Shown in pieces: positions 9,427 to 17,800 of a DNA stretch of 64,000 nt. The translations under genes and the position numbers were made by a program. The DNA lies in the NCBI RefSeq assembly GCF_900089455.2, contig NZ_LT907988.1, positions 4,464,001 to 4,528,000 on the forward strand, read 5' to 3'. Numbering within the stretch: position 1 is the first letter of the stretch; every line of letters starts with the position of its first letter. The notes below the pieces were generated by a model, which saw only the letters and a program-made list of their open reading frames with translations, was not told the DNA's origin and searched no databases. Origin of the DNA: Orrella dioscoreae (GTDB lineage Bacteria; Pseudomonadota; Gammaproteobacteria; Burkholderiales; Burkholderiaceae_B).

Positions 9427-10347
9427 ATGACCGCCATCACCCTCATCGGCGCCCCCAGCGACGCGGGCGCAGCCCGCCTGGGCGCCGCCATGGGACCGGA
9501 CGCCCTGCGCGTGGCCGGCCTGGGGCCGGCCCTGGCCAGGCTGGGCATCGAGGTCAAGGACCTGGGCAACCTGGCCGGCCCGCCCAATCCGCAGGCCGTG
9601 CCCACGCACGGGTTGCGCCACCTGGACGAATGCGTGACGTGGAACCGCGCCGTCTTCCAGGCGGTCAGTGACGCCCTGGACGACGCCCGCCTGCCCATCA
9701 TGCTGGGCGGCGACCATCAACTGGCCGTGGGCTCCATCGGCGCCGTCGCGCACCACTGCCATGCGCAAGGCAAGCGCCTGCACGTGCTGTGGCTGGACGC
9801 CCATTCCGACTGCAACACACCCGAGCTGTCGCCCAGCGGCAACCTGCACGGCATGCCCGTGGCGGCCCTGTACGGCCTGGGCCCCGCGCCGCTGGCCACG
9901 CTGTCTGGCGAGACGCCCGCCCTGCGGCCCGGCGACATCTGCCAGATCGGCCTGCGCAGCGTCGACGACGACGAGAAACGCATGATCCAGAAGCTGGGCC
10001 TGGAGGTCTATGACATGCGCGCCATCGACGAGCTGGGCATGCGTGAGATCATGCAGCGCGCCCTGCGCGGTCTGGATGACGGCGTACATTTGCACGTGAG
10101 CTTCGACGTGGATTTCCTGGACCCCGAGATTGCGCCCGGCACCGGCACCGCCGTGCGCGGCGGCGTGAACTATCGCGAAGCACAGCTGTGCATGGAGATG
10201 ATCGCCGACACCGGGCGCATGGCCTCGCTGGACATCGTCGAAGTGAATCCCGCGCTGGATCTGCGCAACCAGACGGCGGAACTGGTGGTGGACCTGGTGC
10301 AAAGCCTGTTCGGCAAAAGCACCCTGGCGCGCGACCTGCGGCGCTAG
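9427..10347 (+). CDS. Arginase-family ureohydrolase (arginase)
   Basis: A 306-aa dinuclear-manganese ureohydrolase with all metal-ligand motifs: GGDHQLAVGS, LDAHSDCNT and SFDVDFLDPEIAPGTGT. Overall length and the SDCNT/EIAPGTGT variants fit arginase (arginine to ornithine plus urea) better than agmatinase. AAGGAG lies 6 nt before the ATG. It is the last gene of the Bug-deacylase cluster after a 128-nt gap, so it may have its own promoter. Its stop shares a CTAG with the stop of the convergent chemotaxis gene. Confidence 0.9.
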   Translation: MTAITLIGAPSDAGAARLGAAMGPDALRVAGLGPALARLGIEVKDLGNLAGPPNPQAVPTHGLRHLDECVTWNRAVFQAVSDALDDARLPIMLGGDHQLAVGSIGAVAHHCHAQGKRLHVLWLDAHSDCNTPELSPSGNLHGMPVAALYGLGPAPLATLSGETPALRPGDICQIGLRSVDDDEKRMIQKLGLEVYDMRAIDELGMREIMQRALRGLDDGVHLHVSFDVDFLDPEIAPGTGTAVRGGVNYREAQLCMEMIADTGRMASLDIVEVNPALDLRNQTAELVVDLVQSLFGKSTLARDLRR

Positions 10348-11660
10348 CGCGAGGCCCGCGTCAGGTCCTCGGTGACCGCGTTCAGCGCCTGCGACTGCGC
10401 CAGCGACGACGCCACCACCGCGCCCACGATCTCCGTCACGCGGCGCGACGACTCCGTCACCTCCCGCATCGTGGCGCCCGCCTCCTGCGCGCGCTGCGCG
10501 CCGTCCTGGATCTGCCCCACCGAGTCCTGGATCAACGCCCGGATCTCGCGCGCGGCCGCCGCGCTGTGCTGGGCCAGTTCGCGCACCTGCGACGCCACCA
10601 CCGCGAAGCCGCGCCCTTCCTGGCCGGCGCGCGCCGCTTCCACCGCCGCGTTCAAGGCCAGGATGTTCGTCTGGAACGCCACGCCATCCATCACACCGAT
10701 GATGTCGGCAATGCGGCGTGAACTGTCCGACAACGTATTCATCGTTTGCACCACGCCTGCCACCGACACGCCACCGCGCTCGGCCACGCCGCTGGCTTCC
10801 TGGGCGAGCGCATGCACGCGGCGCGCTTCCTCGGCGTTCTGGTTCAGGTCCCGGACCGTCGTGCGCAAGGTATCGGCCGCCATCACGCGCCGGGTGATGT
10901 CGGTCGCGAACTTCACCACCTTGAAGGGCTGGCCATCCGGGTCCAGGATCGCGTTGTAGCTCGCCTCGATCCACACTTCGCTGCCGTTCTTGCCCACGCG
11001 CAGGTACTGCCCGGTTTCGTGCGAGCCCGCGCCCAGGCGGCGCCAGAACTCCCGATATGCCGAAGACTGGCTGTCCTCGGGGCGCACGAACATGCTGTGG
11101 TGCCGCCCCACGATCTCTTCTTCGCGATACCCCATCGCGGACAGGAACAGGTCATTGGCGCGCAGGATGGTGCCGTCCAGCGTGAACTCGATGATGGCCT
11201 GCACCTTGGAGATCGCCGCCACCTGGCCTTCCACGTCGGCGCTGCGGCGCTGCTGCTGCGTGATGTCGGTGGCGTACTTCACGACCTTCACCGGATGCCC
11301 ATGGCGGTCCAGCACCGGGTTGTAGCTGGCCTGCAGCCAGACTTCGCGGCCTTCACGCGTGATGCGCTTGTAGCGGCCGCTGTCGTATTCGCCCGCCCCC
11401 AGCTTTTCCCAGAAGGCTTGGTATTCCGCGGACTCGCGGGTAATGGGGTCGACGAACAGGTGATGGTGCTGGCCCTGGATCTCGTCAAGGCCATACCCCA
11501 TGAGCGCCAGGAAATTGTCGTTGGCCATCAGCACATGGCCTTGCAGGTCGAACTCGATGACCGCTTGCGCCCGGTGCAAGGCCGCGAGTTCGCCTTCCAT
11601 GTCTTCACGGCTGGGGCGGTGGTGATGGCGCAGCAGCGTTGCCAGGTGGAAGGCGGTCAT
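10344..11660 (-). CDS. Soluble PAS-PAS methyl-accepting chemotaxis protein
   Basis: A 438-aa transducer with two PAS domains (residues ~25-130 and ~150-255) that are clearly paralogous: each has the QAxIEF, MGY and (K/E)VWLQASYNP/EVWIEASYNA elements. A cytoplasmic MCP signalling domain follows at ~275-438, with the conserved hairpin tip GVAFQTNILALNAAVEAARA. No transmembrane segment or HAMP domain is visible, so it is probably a cytosolic sensor reading a PAS-bound cofactor or ligand. The ATG at 11660 has GGGGAGAA about 9 nt upstream. The stop overlaps that of the arginase gene (CTAG at 10344-10347), so the genes converge with no terminator between them. Confidence 0.9.
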   Translation of the reverse strand: MTAFHLATLLRHHHRPSREDMEGELAALHRAQAVIEFDLQGHVLMANDNFLALMGYGLDEIQGQHHHLFVDPITRESAEYQAFWEKLGAGEYDSGRYKRITREGREVWLQASYNPVLDRHGHPVKVVKYATDITQQQRRSADVEGQVAAISKVQAIIEFTLDGTILRANDLFLSAMGYREEEIVGRHHSMFVRPEDSQSSAYREFWRRLGAGSHETGQYLRVGKNGSEVWIEASYNAILDPDGQPFKVVKFATDITRRVMAADTLRTTVRDLNQNAEEARRVHALAQEASGVAERGGVSVAGVVQTMNTLSDSSRRIADIIGVMDGVAFQTNILALNAAVEAARAGQEGRGFAVVASQVRELAQHSAAAAREIRALIQDSVGQIQDGAQRAQEAGATMREVTESSRRVTEIVGAVVASSLAQSQALNAVTEDLTRASR

Positions 11661-11891
11661 GGCTGGGTTCTCCCCTTGGGGGCTTGTCGCCCCCGCTATC
11701 CGGCGAGTCCGGAGCATTTCAGAGTTTTACAGACAATGGAGGGGGGTTATCAAGGTTTTTTTGGCGATGCGCTCCTTTGCATCATGTAGCTCAAAAATAA
11801 CCAAGATTGTCGACGAAGACAGAATCATATCTCGCATCACCATATGAAGAGGCCACATTACCCCTCTCCAAAAACTTACATTCCATCACTC
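11661..11891. other. Upstream region of the chemotaxis gene, entering AT-richer DNA
   Basis: It should contain the promoter of the minus-strand chemotaxis gene. I see no convincing sigma-70 or sigma-28 element. The base composition falls sharply from about 11,720 onward, marking the edge of the horizontally exchanged CDI tail. Confidence 0.5.
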
Positions 11892-12263
11892 TCACTTTCG
11901 TGCAATTTTAAATAGCGTTGCTTTATATCCAGTCGAAAAGTACACATCCGAAACCTTGCTATCCGGGTAGATCCAGTGTTGCCAATTTAGGCACGTTCAC
12001 TCGGTACTTAGTCCCATGCCATCGTCAGCTAAGCTCTCAATCGGAAGGTGCACTAGCGTCAGGCCAGCCTTATAACCAGACGACACAATTAGCCCGTACG
12101 GTCGGGCCGAGTCATAAGTTTCAATCACCATGAAATCCACAACATCCTCATAAGGCCACTTAGCCTTTGTGCGGAATATCGAACCTCGGCGTATTCTCTT
12201 ATCAATCAGACTTATTAATTTTATGAATCTACTCATTTCACGACTTATCCCGGAGTTTTCCAC
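11892..12263 (-). pseudogene. Imm45-like immunity gene broken by one in-frame TGA
   Basis: The open part (12263-11997, 88 aa) contains RGSIFRTKAKWPYEDVVDFM and GLIVSSGYKAGLTLVHLP, which I recognise as typical of the Imm45 immunity family. The frame then meets TGA at 11999-11997. Read through, it continues for 34 more residues with family-like sequence (LNWQHWIYPDSKVSDVYF) to a second TGA at 11894-11892. That gives 123 codons, close to the expected length. The interrupting stop sits just after GLSTE, where I recall Trp in relatives, so TGG to TGA is the simplest lesion. The start is a GTG at 12263 or an ATG at 12236. The sequence is AT-rich compared with the flanks. It is probably an orphan CDI immunity gene now decaying; family assignment is from memory. 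Confidence 0.65.
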
Positions 12264-12760
12264 TGCATTCCGAAATTCCTCAATTTAATGTGATCATGTC
12301 CAGTTCGTTAATGCCACTGTCGACCTACACAGCCTGCAGCAGGATACCGCCATCGGCCTTGCGCATCGCCTAAGAGATAGGTACTCTGGATCGAAGAAAT
12401 TTCGTATCAGCAATTCTTTAGAAGAATGCGAGATCAGCAACCATAGCAGCCTAAGAGACTTTTTGAATTTTTTTCATTCAACTCCCACAGTGTCTATGTG
12501 ACGAGCTTCTCATTATCAAATTATTGAAACGCCGATCAAGGATGGCCTCGACACGAACTGGCGGCACAACCAGTTCAGTCAACCATGAACGATCGATGCA
12601 GAGAAATCCTTCCACATAGCTATCCTTTGAACCTCACTCAAGTCCGATAAATTTTCAACACCTCCAACAAATAGAACGAAAATATTTCTAACAGCAGGGA
12701 CCTCCTGTTTTTTATCAAAACATCACCGAAATTATCATCAGACCCAGCAACTTCCCGAAG
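12264..12760. other. AT-rich degraded segment between two orphan immunity genes
   Basis: No intact gene is present. On the minus strand it contains a 38-bp cdiA relic (12332-12369) and, in the same frame past one stop, a short tail reading VDSGINELDMITLN that ends just before the Imm45-like gene. Another short open stretch near 12,580-12,715 reads VLFVGGVENLSDLSEVQRIA. These look like remnants of toxin or immunity genes but cannot be assigned. Confidence 0.5.
12332..12369 (-). repeat. Short relic of the cdiA 3' region
   Basis: These 38 bp match cdiA at 17108-17145 with about four mismatches and keep the coding sense (KADGGILLQA here, KADGDILLQA in cdiA). It is the most distal recognisable cdiA fragment and is embedded in AT-rich DNA. 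Confidence 0.6.
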
Positions 12761-12970
12761 CTAGACCTCAGTAGGTGTTTGCTTCACAAAATTCTTTATT
12801 TTTTTCATCACCGACTTGACCTCATCCCTCTCGGCGCCGATCCTGGTTTGGAACTCGAAAATCTCTATCCCATTGCAGACCTCATTGAGAGATGAACAAA
12901 CAATTAACAAATCATCTCGCGTAAGTTGCAGAGAAGCACCTTTCAAATCATTTCCAGTCAACTCAAACAT
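12761..12970 (-). CDS. Orphan CDI immunity protein (second module)
   Basis: A small 69-aa acidic protein containing LTRDDLLIVCSSLNEVCNGI and EFQTRIGAERDEV. I associate this LNEVCNGI-type pattern with small immunity proteins found next to polymorphic-toxin tails, but cannot name a Pfam family. The ATG at 12970 overlaps the TGA stop of the upstream toxin remnant by one base (TGATG), and GAGGA lies about 8 nt upstream inside that remnant. This coupling is what a cdiA-CT/cdiI pair would show. The gene is intact, while its toxin partner is frameshifted and truncated. It may still protect the cell against neighbours carrying the cognate toxin. Confidence 0.6.
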   Translation of the reverse strand: MFELTGNDLKGASLQLTRDDLLIVCSSLNEVCNGIEIFEFQTRIGAERDEVKSVMKKIKNFVKQTPTEV

Positions 12971-13625
12971 CAATCCAAATCCTCGAAATTTTTTTTACCA
13001 ACAATGGGTCTAAAAGCTGTACCACCATCAATGACCTTAGATTATTAATCACCACGGTATCTGTTACATCATCCCAATAAGCAACCCTACCTCTCCTTAA
13101 TCACGTCGCGGATCTCGATCACCCCTTCGCTGATGCCGCTGCGCGTGGTCGAGCTGGCGCTGCCGCTGGCCGATAGCGCCACCGGCAAGCCCATCGACAG
13201 GCCCGACTTGTCCGACGGCACGCTGCTGGCGGGCTTGGCATTGCCGCCTGCAGCAAAATTCCCGTGCTTGTCTTGACCGACCCCGCCCTGGCCTGCGGTC
13301 TCGCCGCCACCGCCGCCAAACGAGAAGCCACCGCCCACACTCACCTGGCTGGCCGAGTACTCCGCATGGTTGCGGATGTCCTCGACACGCAGCGTGCCCG
13401 TGCTCAGATGGTTCAAGCCATCCGCCACCGCCTGTTGGCTGCTGGAGATCACGCTGCCGATCAGCGTGGTGTTGCCGCCCACGTCGATCAGGAAGCCGCC
13501 GTCACCCGCCTTCAGGCCCGTCTGCTGCGTGACCGACGCGTAGTCGCTGTTCATCTTGCCGCGACCCACGTTGCCTGCGATCGATCCCGGCACCGCGCAG
13601 GTCACGCAGACGCTGCCGCTGAAGC
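12970..13625 (-). pseudogene. Orphan cdiA-CT relic: third pretoxin copy fused to a second toxin tail
   Basis: The minus-strand frame at about 13620-13087 reads SGSVCVTCAVPG, then NVGRGKMNSDYASVTQQTG and on to SGISEGVIEIRD. It is a third copy of the CdiA pretoxin repeat, diverged in the middle (GGETAGQGGVGQDKHG). It stops at VIKER. In another frame the DNA immediately continues RRGRVAYWDDVTDTVVINN, and after a one-base shift KVIDGGTAFRPIVGKK, ending at TGA 12972-12970. The GGTAFRP-type ending resembles C-termini of known CDI/polymorphic toxins (from memory). So most of the toxin domain has been deleted and its last ~40 codons remain, frameshifted and next to an intact immunity gene. No start codon or signal sequence is present. 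Confidence 0.65.
13104..13567 (-). repeat. Pretoxin repeat, copy 3 (diverged)
   Basis: It aligns with copy 2 (about 13673-14130) at an offset of 569 shrinking to 563 bp, so there is a 6-bp indel, and the middle has diverged. The ends, encoding IGRGK/VGRGK and SEGVIEIRD, are close to identical. Confidence 0.8.
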
Positions 13626-14590
13626 CAGAGTCTCCGCCGCGCTCTTGCCCGTCAGCGCCTGCTGGCCCGCTTCGTCGCGGATCTCGATCACCCCTTCGCT
13701 GATGCCGCTGCGCGTGGTCGAGCTGGCATTGCCGCTGGCCGATAGCGCCACCGGCAGACCCATCGCCAAGCCCGACTTGTCAGACGGTACGCTACTGCCC
13801 GGCACAGACTGGCCGCCACTGGCCACGTTGCCGTCCTTGTCACGGCCCACCGCGTTCTGGCTGCTCTGGTCGCCGCCACCAAACGAATATCCACCGCCCA
13901 CACTCACCTGGCTGGCCGAGTACTCCGCATGGTTGCGGATGTCCTCCACCCGCAGCGTGCCCGTGCTCAGATGGTTCAAGCCATCGACCACCGCCTGTTG
14001 GCTGCTGGAAATCACACTGCCGATCAGCGTGGTGTTGCCGCCCACGTCGATCAGGAAGCCGCCGTCACCCGCCTTCAGGCCCGTCTGCTGCGTGACCGAA
14101 GCGTAGTCGCTGTTCATCTTGCCGCGACCGATATTGAAAGCCACCGAGCTGGCGCAGCCATAGCAGAGCGATCCGCTCACACCCGCGCTGCTTTGCTTGG
14201 ACTTATACGTGCTGGTGTCTTGCTGGCTCTCCAGCAGCAGGTTGCCGCCCACCGACGCAAGAATCTGGTCCGCCTGGCCCACCGCACCTCGCAGCGTGGT
14301 GTCGCCGCCCGATTGCAGCGCCAGCACGTTGCCTGCCGTGACGTTCGTTTGCGTCCAGGTGCTGTCGCACCCATCCGAATTGCCTCGGCCGCTGGACACG
14401 CCGGCGTTGACCGACACGCCGCCGGTTTCCAGGCGGCCACGATTGTCAGGCCATCGCCTGGCACCACGTTCGAGTCCAGCACGCTGGAAGACAAACGATC
14501 GATAGCGGTCTGGCTTTTGTTGGCCCCCAGACTGGTGTTGACCGAGCCCCCTCCGTTTTTGATGGCAGAATCACCATACCGACATCCTCT
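13602..14590 (-). pseudogene. Orphan cdiA fragment: second pretoxin copy
   Basis: The segment starts right after the intact immunity gene. It first reads TSLGANKSQTAIDRLSSSVL and SNVVPGDGLTIVA, homologous to cdiA near 17,200-17,345. It then loses about 60 codons relative to cdiA, changes frame, and continues as a 271-codon open stretch (VNAGVSSGRGNSDG onward) nearly identical to the CdiA pretoxin region, ending in SAAETLASAAASA. The last ~715 bp match cdiA with no indels. There is no signal peptide, TPS domain or toxin, so it is a displaced fragment, useful mainly as a recombination substrate. Confidence 0.75.
13630..14346 (-). repeat. Pretoxin repeat, copy 2 (near-identical to copy 1)
   Basis: 717 bp aligns with cdiA 16229-16945 at a constant offset of 2,599 bp, with no insertions or deletions and only scattered substitutions. 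It is a direct repeat in the same orientation. Confidence 0.85.
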
Positions 14591-14592
14591 CG

Positions 14593-14814
14593 TTACGGCG
14601 TTTCTGTCCCGTCATCATTCCAATGAACCTCGTAATCCTCTAAGTTCACCTTCAGTACATGTAAATTCTCAAACCAGTTATCAAACGCCCCCCCCCCTGG
14701 CTCCTCGATGAAAACGTAATACCCCCCCGTATCTCCAGCCGAATCATCAAAGATGGAAATTTTTGCACCCTCATGCCCCCCACCAACGATAATTCCAGAC
14801 CTGACAATACTCAT
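14593..14814 (-). CDS. cdiI: CdiI immunity protein, cognate to the intact CdiA
   Basis: A 73-aa acidic protein (SGIIVGGGHEGAKISIFDD, GDTGGYYVFIEEPG, EVHWNDDGTETP). Small proteins of this shape (GGxxxGxKIxIxDD, then a Trp-rich acidic end) are, from memory, found beside toxins with a C-terminal HVHFE-type domain like that of the adjacent CdiA. The ATG at 14814 is only 3 nt past the cdiA stop, with AAGGA about 9 nt upstream inside cdiA, so expression is coupled. It should bind and neutralise the CdiA-CT in the cytoplasm of sibling cells. The lower GC matches the toxin end of cdiA, as expected for an exchanged toxin-immunity cassette. Confidence 0.75.
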   Translation of the reverse strand: MSIVRSGIIVGGGHEGAKISIFDDSAGDTGGYYVFIEEPGGGAFDNWFENLHVLKVNLEDYEVHWNDDGTETP

Positions 14815-14817
14815 TAC

Positions 14818-17800
14818 TTATTCCTTGTAAGGCACATGATTATTTGAAATGACTTTATTGGATAAGGGATCACGCACTTCGAAATGAACATGTGGCACAC
14901 CTGGTGCATGCGCCCCATCGAGAGAGCCTTTATCTATCCGGAACACCCTTTTCCCATCCTCGCTTATAAAAACGCCAGACCCAGATTGGCCGATCTCTTT
15001 ATAGTTCGGTCCTAAATATCGATTCCCGGCGTCCAGAACCTCGTCTGGCGAGAGAACGACTCCGGAAGTGAAGTTTCTCTTTCCACTCAAAGCCTCCTCG
15101 ATCACTTGGGTCACTTTCGGTGAGGGAGCACTATTTATTGGAAGAGGTGTCTGATTAAAAATCAACCACAGTCCGGCTACTGGCTCCATCGGATTAACAA
15201 TAACGCTGCCGCCGCGCTCACCGGGGTCCTCTTGGCCCGGAATTCCTCCCTCGTCCCAGGTATCGCTTGGACGCCCAGGCAAAGACTCACCGGACCCTGG
15301 CTGATCCACTGGGGTCACCAACGGATCCGGCACGCCGCCCGGCTCAGCGGGGTACCCGGGAACAAGCTCCTTAATCCCCTTGACCTTCAGTTCAATAGCC
15401 AAAGCGAGGGCTTGCTCAGGTGTTAGCGACTGCTCTCCGCGCCCCAGCAACTGATCTTCTATCGTTGGCCCTGCCCCTCCAATCCCCCCGCGATTGCCAC
15501 CCGGCACAGGCAGGATGTTGCGTAGCAGCCCCACCATCCCGAAGTTGTTGTTCTCCCCCTCGATCCGCGCAGCATTCGCCACAGCCGCTGTCGCCGACGG
15601 GTCCAGCATCGACGTGATACCCGCCAACAACCCCGTCACCGCGTTCAGCCGCGCCTCTTGATCTTCCGCCCCCAGTTCATCGGTCTTCTTACCAGAGACG
15701 TTCGCCAAGAGCGTGTGCAACACCACGCTGGCCGATGCCCCGACCGCACCCGCACCGCAACTGGCACCCTGCCCCGCAGCGCCTGCGCAAGCCAGCACCG
15801 CATGCAACGCGATATGCCCAGCAGAACCCTCCCCGCCCAGATCATCCGCGATCATCTTGATCTGCGCGGCTCCCAAGCTATGCAGATAGTTCACCGCAGC
15901 CGCCTGCACGAACTCTCCGGCGCCGCCCGTGACGTTGCCGCCGGCCGAGGCCGCGATCACTGTCATGACCTGGCGGTATTCACCGCCAGGTCCCCACTTC
16001 TTGGCGTCGTCGAACTGCGCTTGGAGCTGTGCCTGGCGGATGGGGTCGGTCTCGGCCTCCACCGCCTTCTTCAACGCATCGGCCTCCTTCGCCCGATTCG
16101 TCAGAAACTGACCCATCTCCCCCGCAAACGCCGTCCCGATCTCGAACCCCGCCTCGATCTTCTCCTTGTCAAAGATCGGCTTGAGCGCGCCCAAGGTATC
16201 CGTCGTGTCCCGGTTCAACGACGCAATCGTCTCCGCAGCGCTCTTGCCCGTCAGCGCCTGCTGGCCCGCTTCGTCGCGGATCTCGATCACCCCTTCGCTG
16301 ATGCCACTGCGCGTGGTCGAGCTGGCATTGCCGCTGGCCGATGGCGCCACCGGCAGGCCCATCGCCAAGCCCGACTTGTCAGACGGTACGCTACTGCCCG
16401 GCACAGACTGGCCGCCACTGGCCACGTTGCCGTCCTTGTCACGGCCCACCGCGTTCTGGCTGCTCTGGTCGCCGCCACCAAACGAATATCCACCGCCCAC
16501 ACTCACCTGGCTGGCCGAGTATGTCGCACGGTTCTTGATGTCTTCGACGCTCAACGTGCCCGTGCTCAGGTGGTTCAAGCCATCGGCCACCGCCTGCTGG
16601 CTGCTGGAAATCACACTGCCGATCAGCGTGGTGTTGCCGCCCACGTCGATCAGGAAGCCGCCGTCACCCGCCTTCAGGCCCGTCTGCTGCGTGACCGAAG
16701 CGTAGTCGCTGTTCATCTTGCCGCGACCGATATTGAAAGCCACCGAGCTGGCGCAGCCATAGCAGAGCGATCCGCTCACACCCGCGCTGCTTTGCTTTGA
16801 CTTATACGTGCTGGTGTCTTGCTGGCTCTCCAGCAGCAGGTTGCCGCCCACCGACGCCAGGATCTGGTCCGCCTGGCCCACCGCACCTCGCAGCGTGGTG
16901 TCGCCGCCCGATTGCAGCGCCAGCACGTTGCCCGCCGTGACGGTGCTTTGTGTCCAGGTGCTGTCGTGACCGTCGGCGTTGCCCCGCGCTTGCGAAACAG
17001 CAGCGCTCACATAGAAGCCCATGCCTTCGCCGCCAGCCTTGACGCCCACGCCCACGCTGGCGCTGCTGCTCTTGTTCTTCGTCTGTTGCGAAGCCAGGTT
17101 CTGCGCGGCCTGCAGCAGGATGTCGCCATCGGCCTTGAGCACCGCGTTGTTGCCCGCGGACAGGTTCGACCCCGTGACGGTGATATCGGAACCCGCGCCG
17201 CCGCCCCGTGCAACGAGGGTCAGGTCGTTGCCTGCCGCCACGTTCGAGCCCAGCACGCTGGACGAGGAACGATCGATGGTGGTCTGGCTTTTGCTGGAAC
17301 CGAGGCTGATGTTGATGGACACGCCGCCGACACCGCCGTTCTGCGCAACGGCATCCACGGCATTGACCGCCGCCAGCGCGGTGGTCCCCAAGGCCAGCGC
17401 CTGCATGACCGGGTCGCCGCTGCGCGAGGCTGCATCCGCCATCTTGGCCCCTGTCTGCGCCGCGCTGACCACCGGATTGCTTGCGCTGACGGTAAGGCCG
17501 CTCTGCTTGACCTCGTGGAACTCGCGCTCCTGCGCCGTGTCGGTCACCGCCTCGATGCGGATGTCACGGCCCACCAATGAGACATCGCCCTGGCGGGCCA
17601 GGATGTTGCTGCCGGCGATCAGCATCGACTCGCCCGCGTTGATGAGCAGGTCGCCGGAGACGCTGCCCACCGTGCTGCCGGTGTGGAAGACTTTCTCGCC
17701 GTCCAGTGTATCGGTCGTCTGGCGCGAGCCGTAGCTGATGCCACCCAGGGCGCCAAAGCCGGACTTCTTGACGCGCTTGTAGTTGTATTCCTCGGAGGTA

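Noticed and set aside
11670-11720. Possible sigma-28 flagellar promoter before the chemotaxis gene (TAAA and GCCGGATA)
   Set aside because: The spacing between the elements is about 21 nt rather than the expected ~15, so the match is not convincing.
11740-11860. Short minus-strand frame of about 38 codons in AT-rich DNA (VMRDMILSSSTILVIFELHD)
   Set aside because: No ribosome site, no match to known families, and within the presumed promoter region of the chemotaxis gene.
13104-16945. Repeated units at 13.1, 13.7 and 16.3 kb considered as a CRISPR or transposon
   Set aside because: They are hundreds of bp long, protein-coding in sense and homologous to the CdiA pretoxin region; no terminal inverted repeats, transposase or cas genes.
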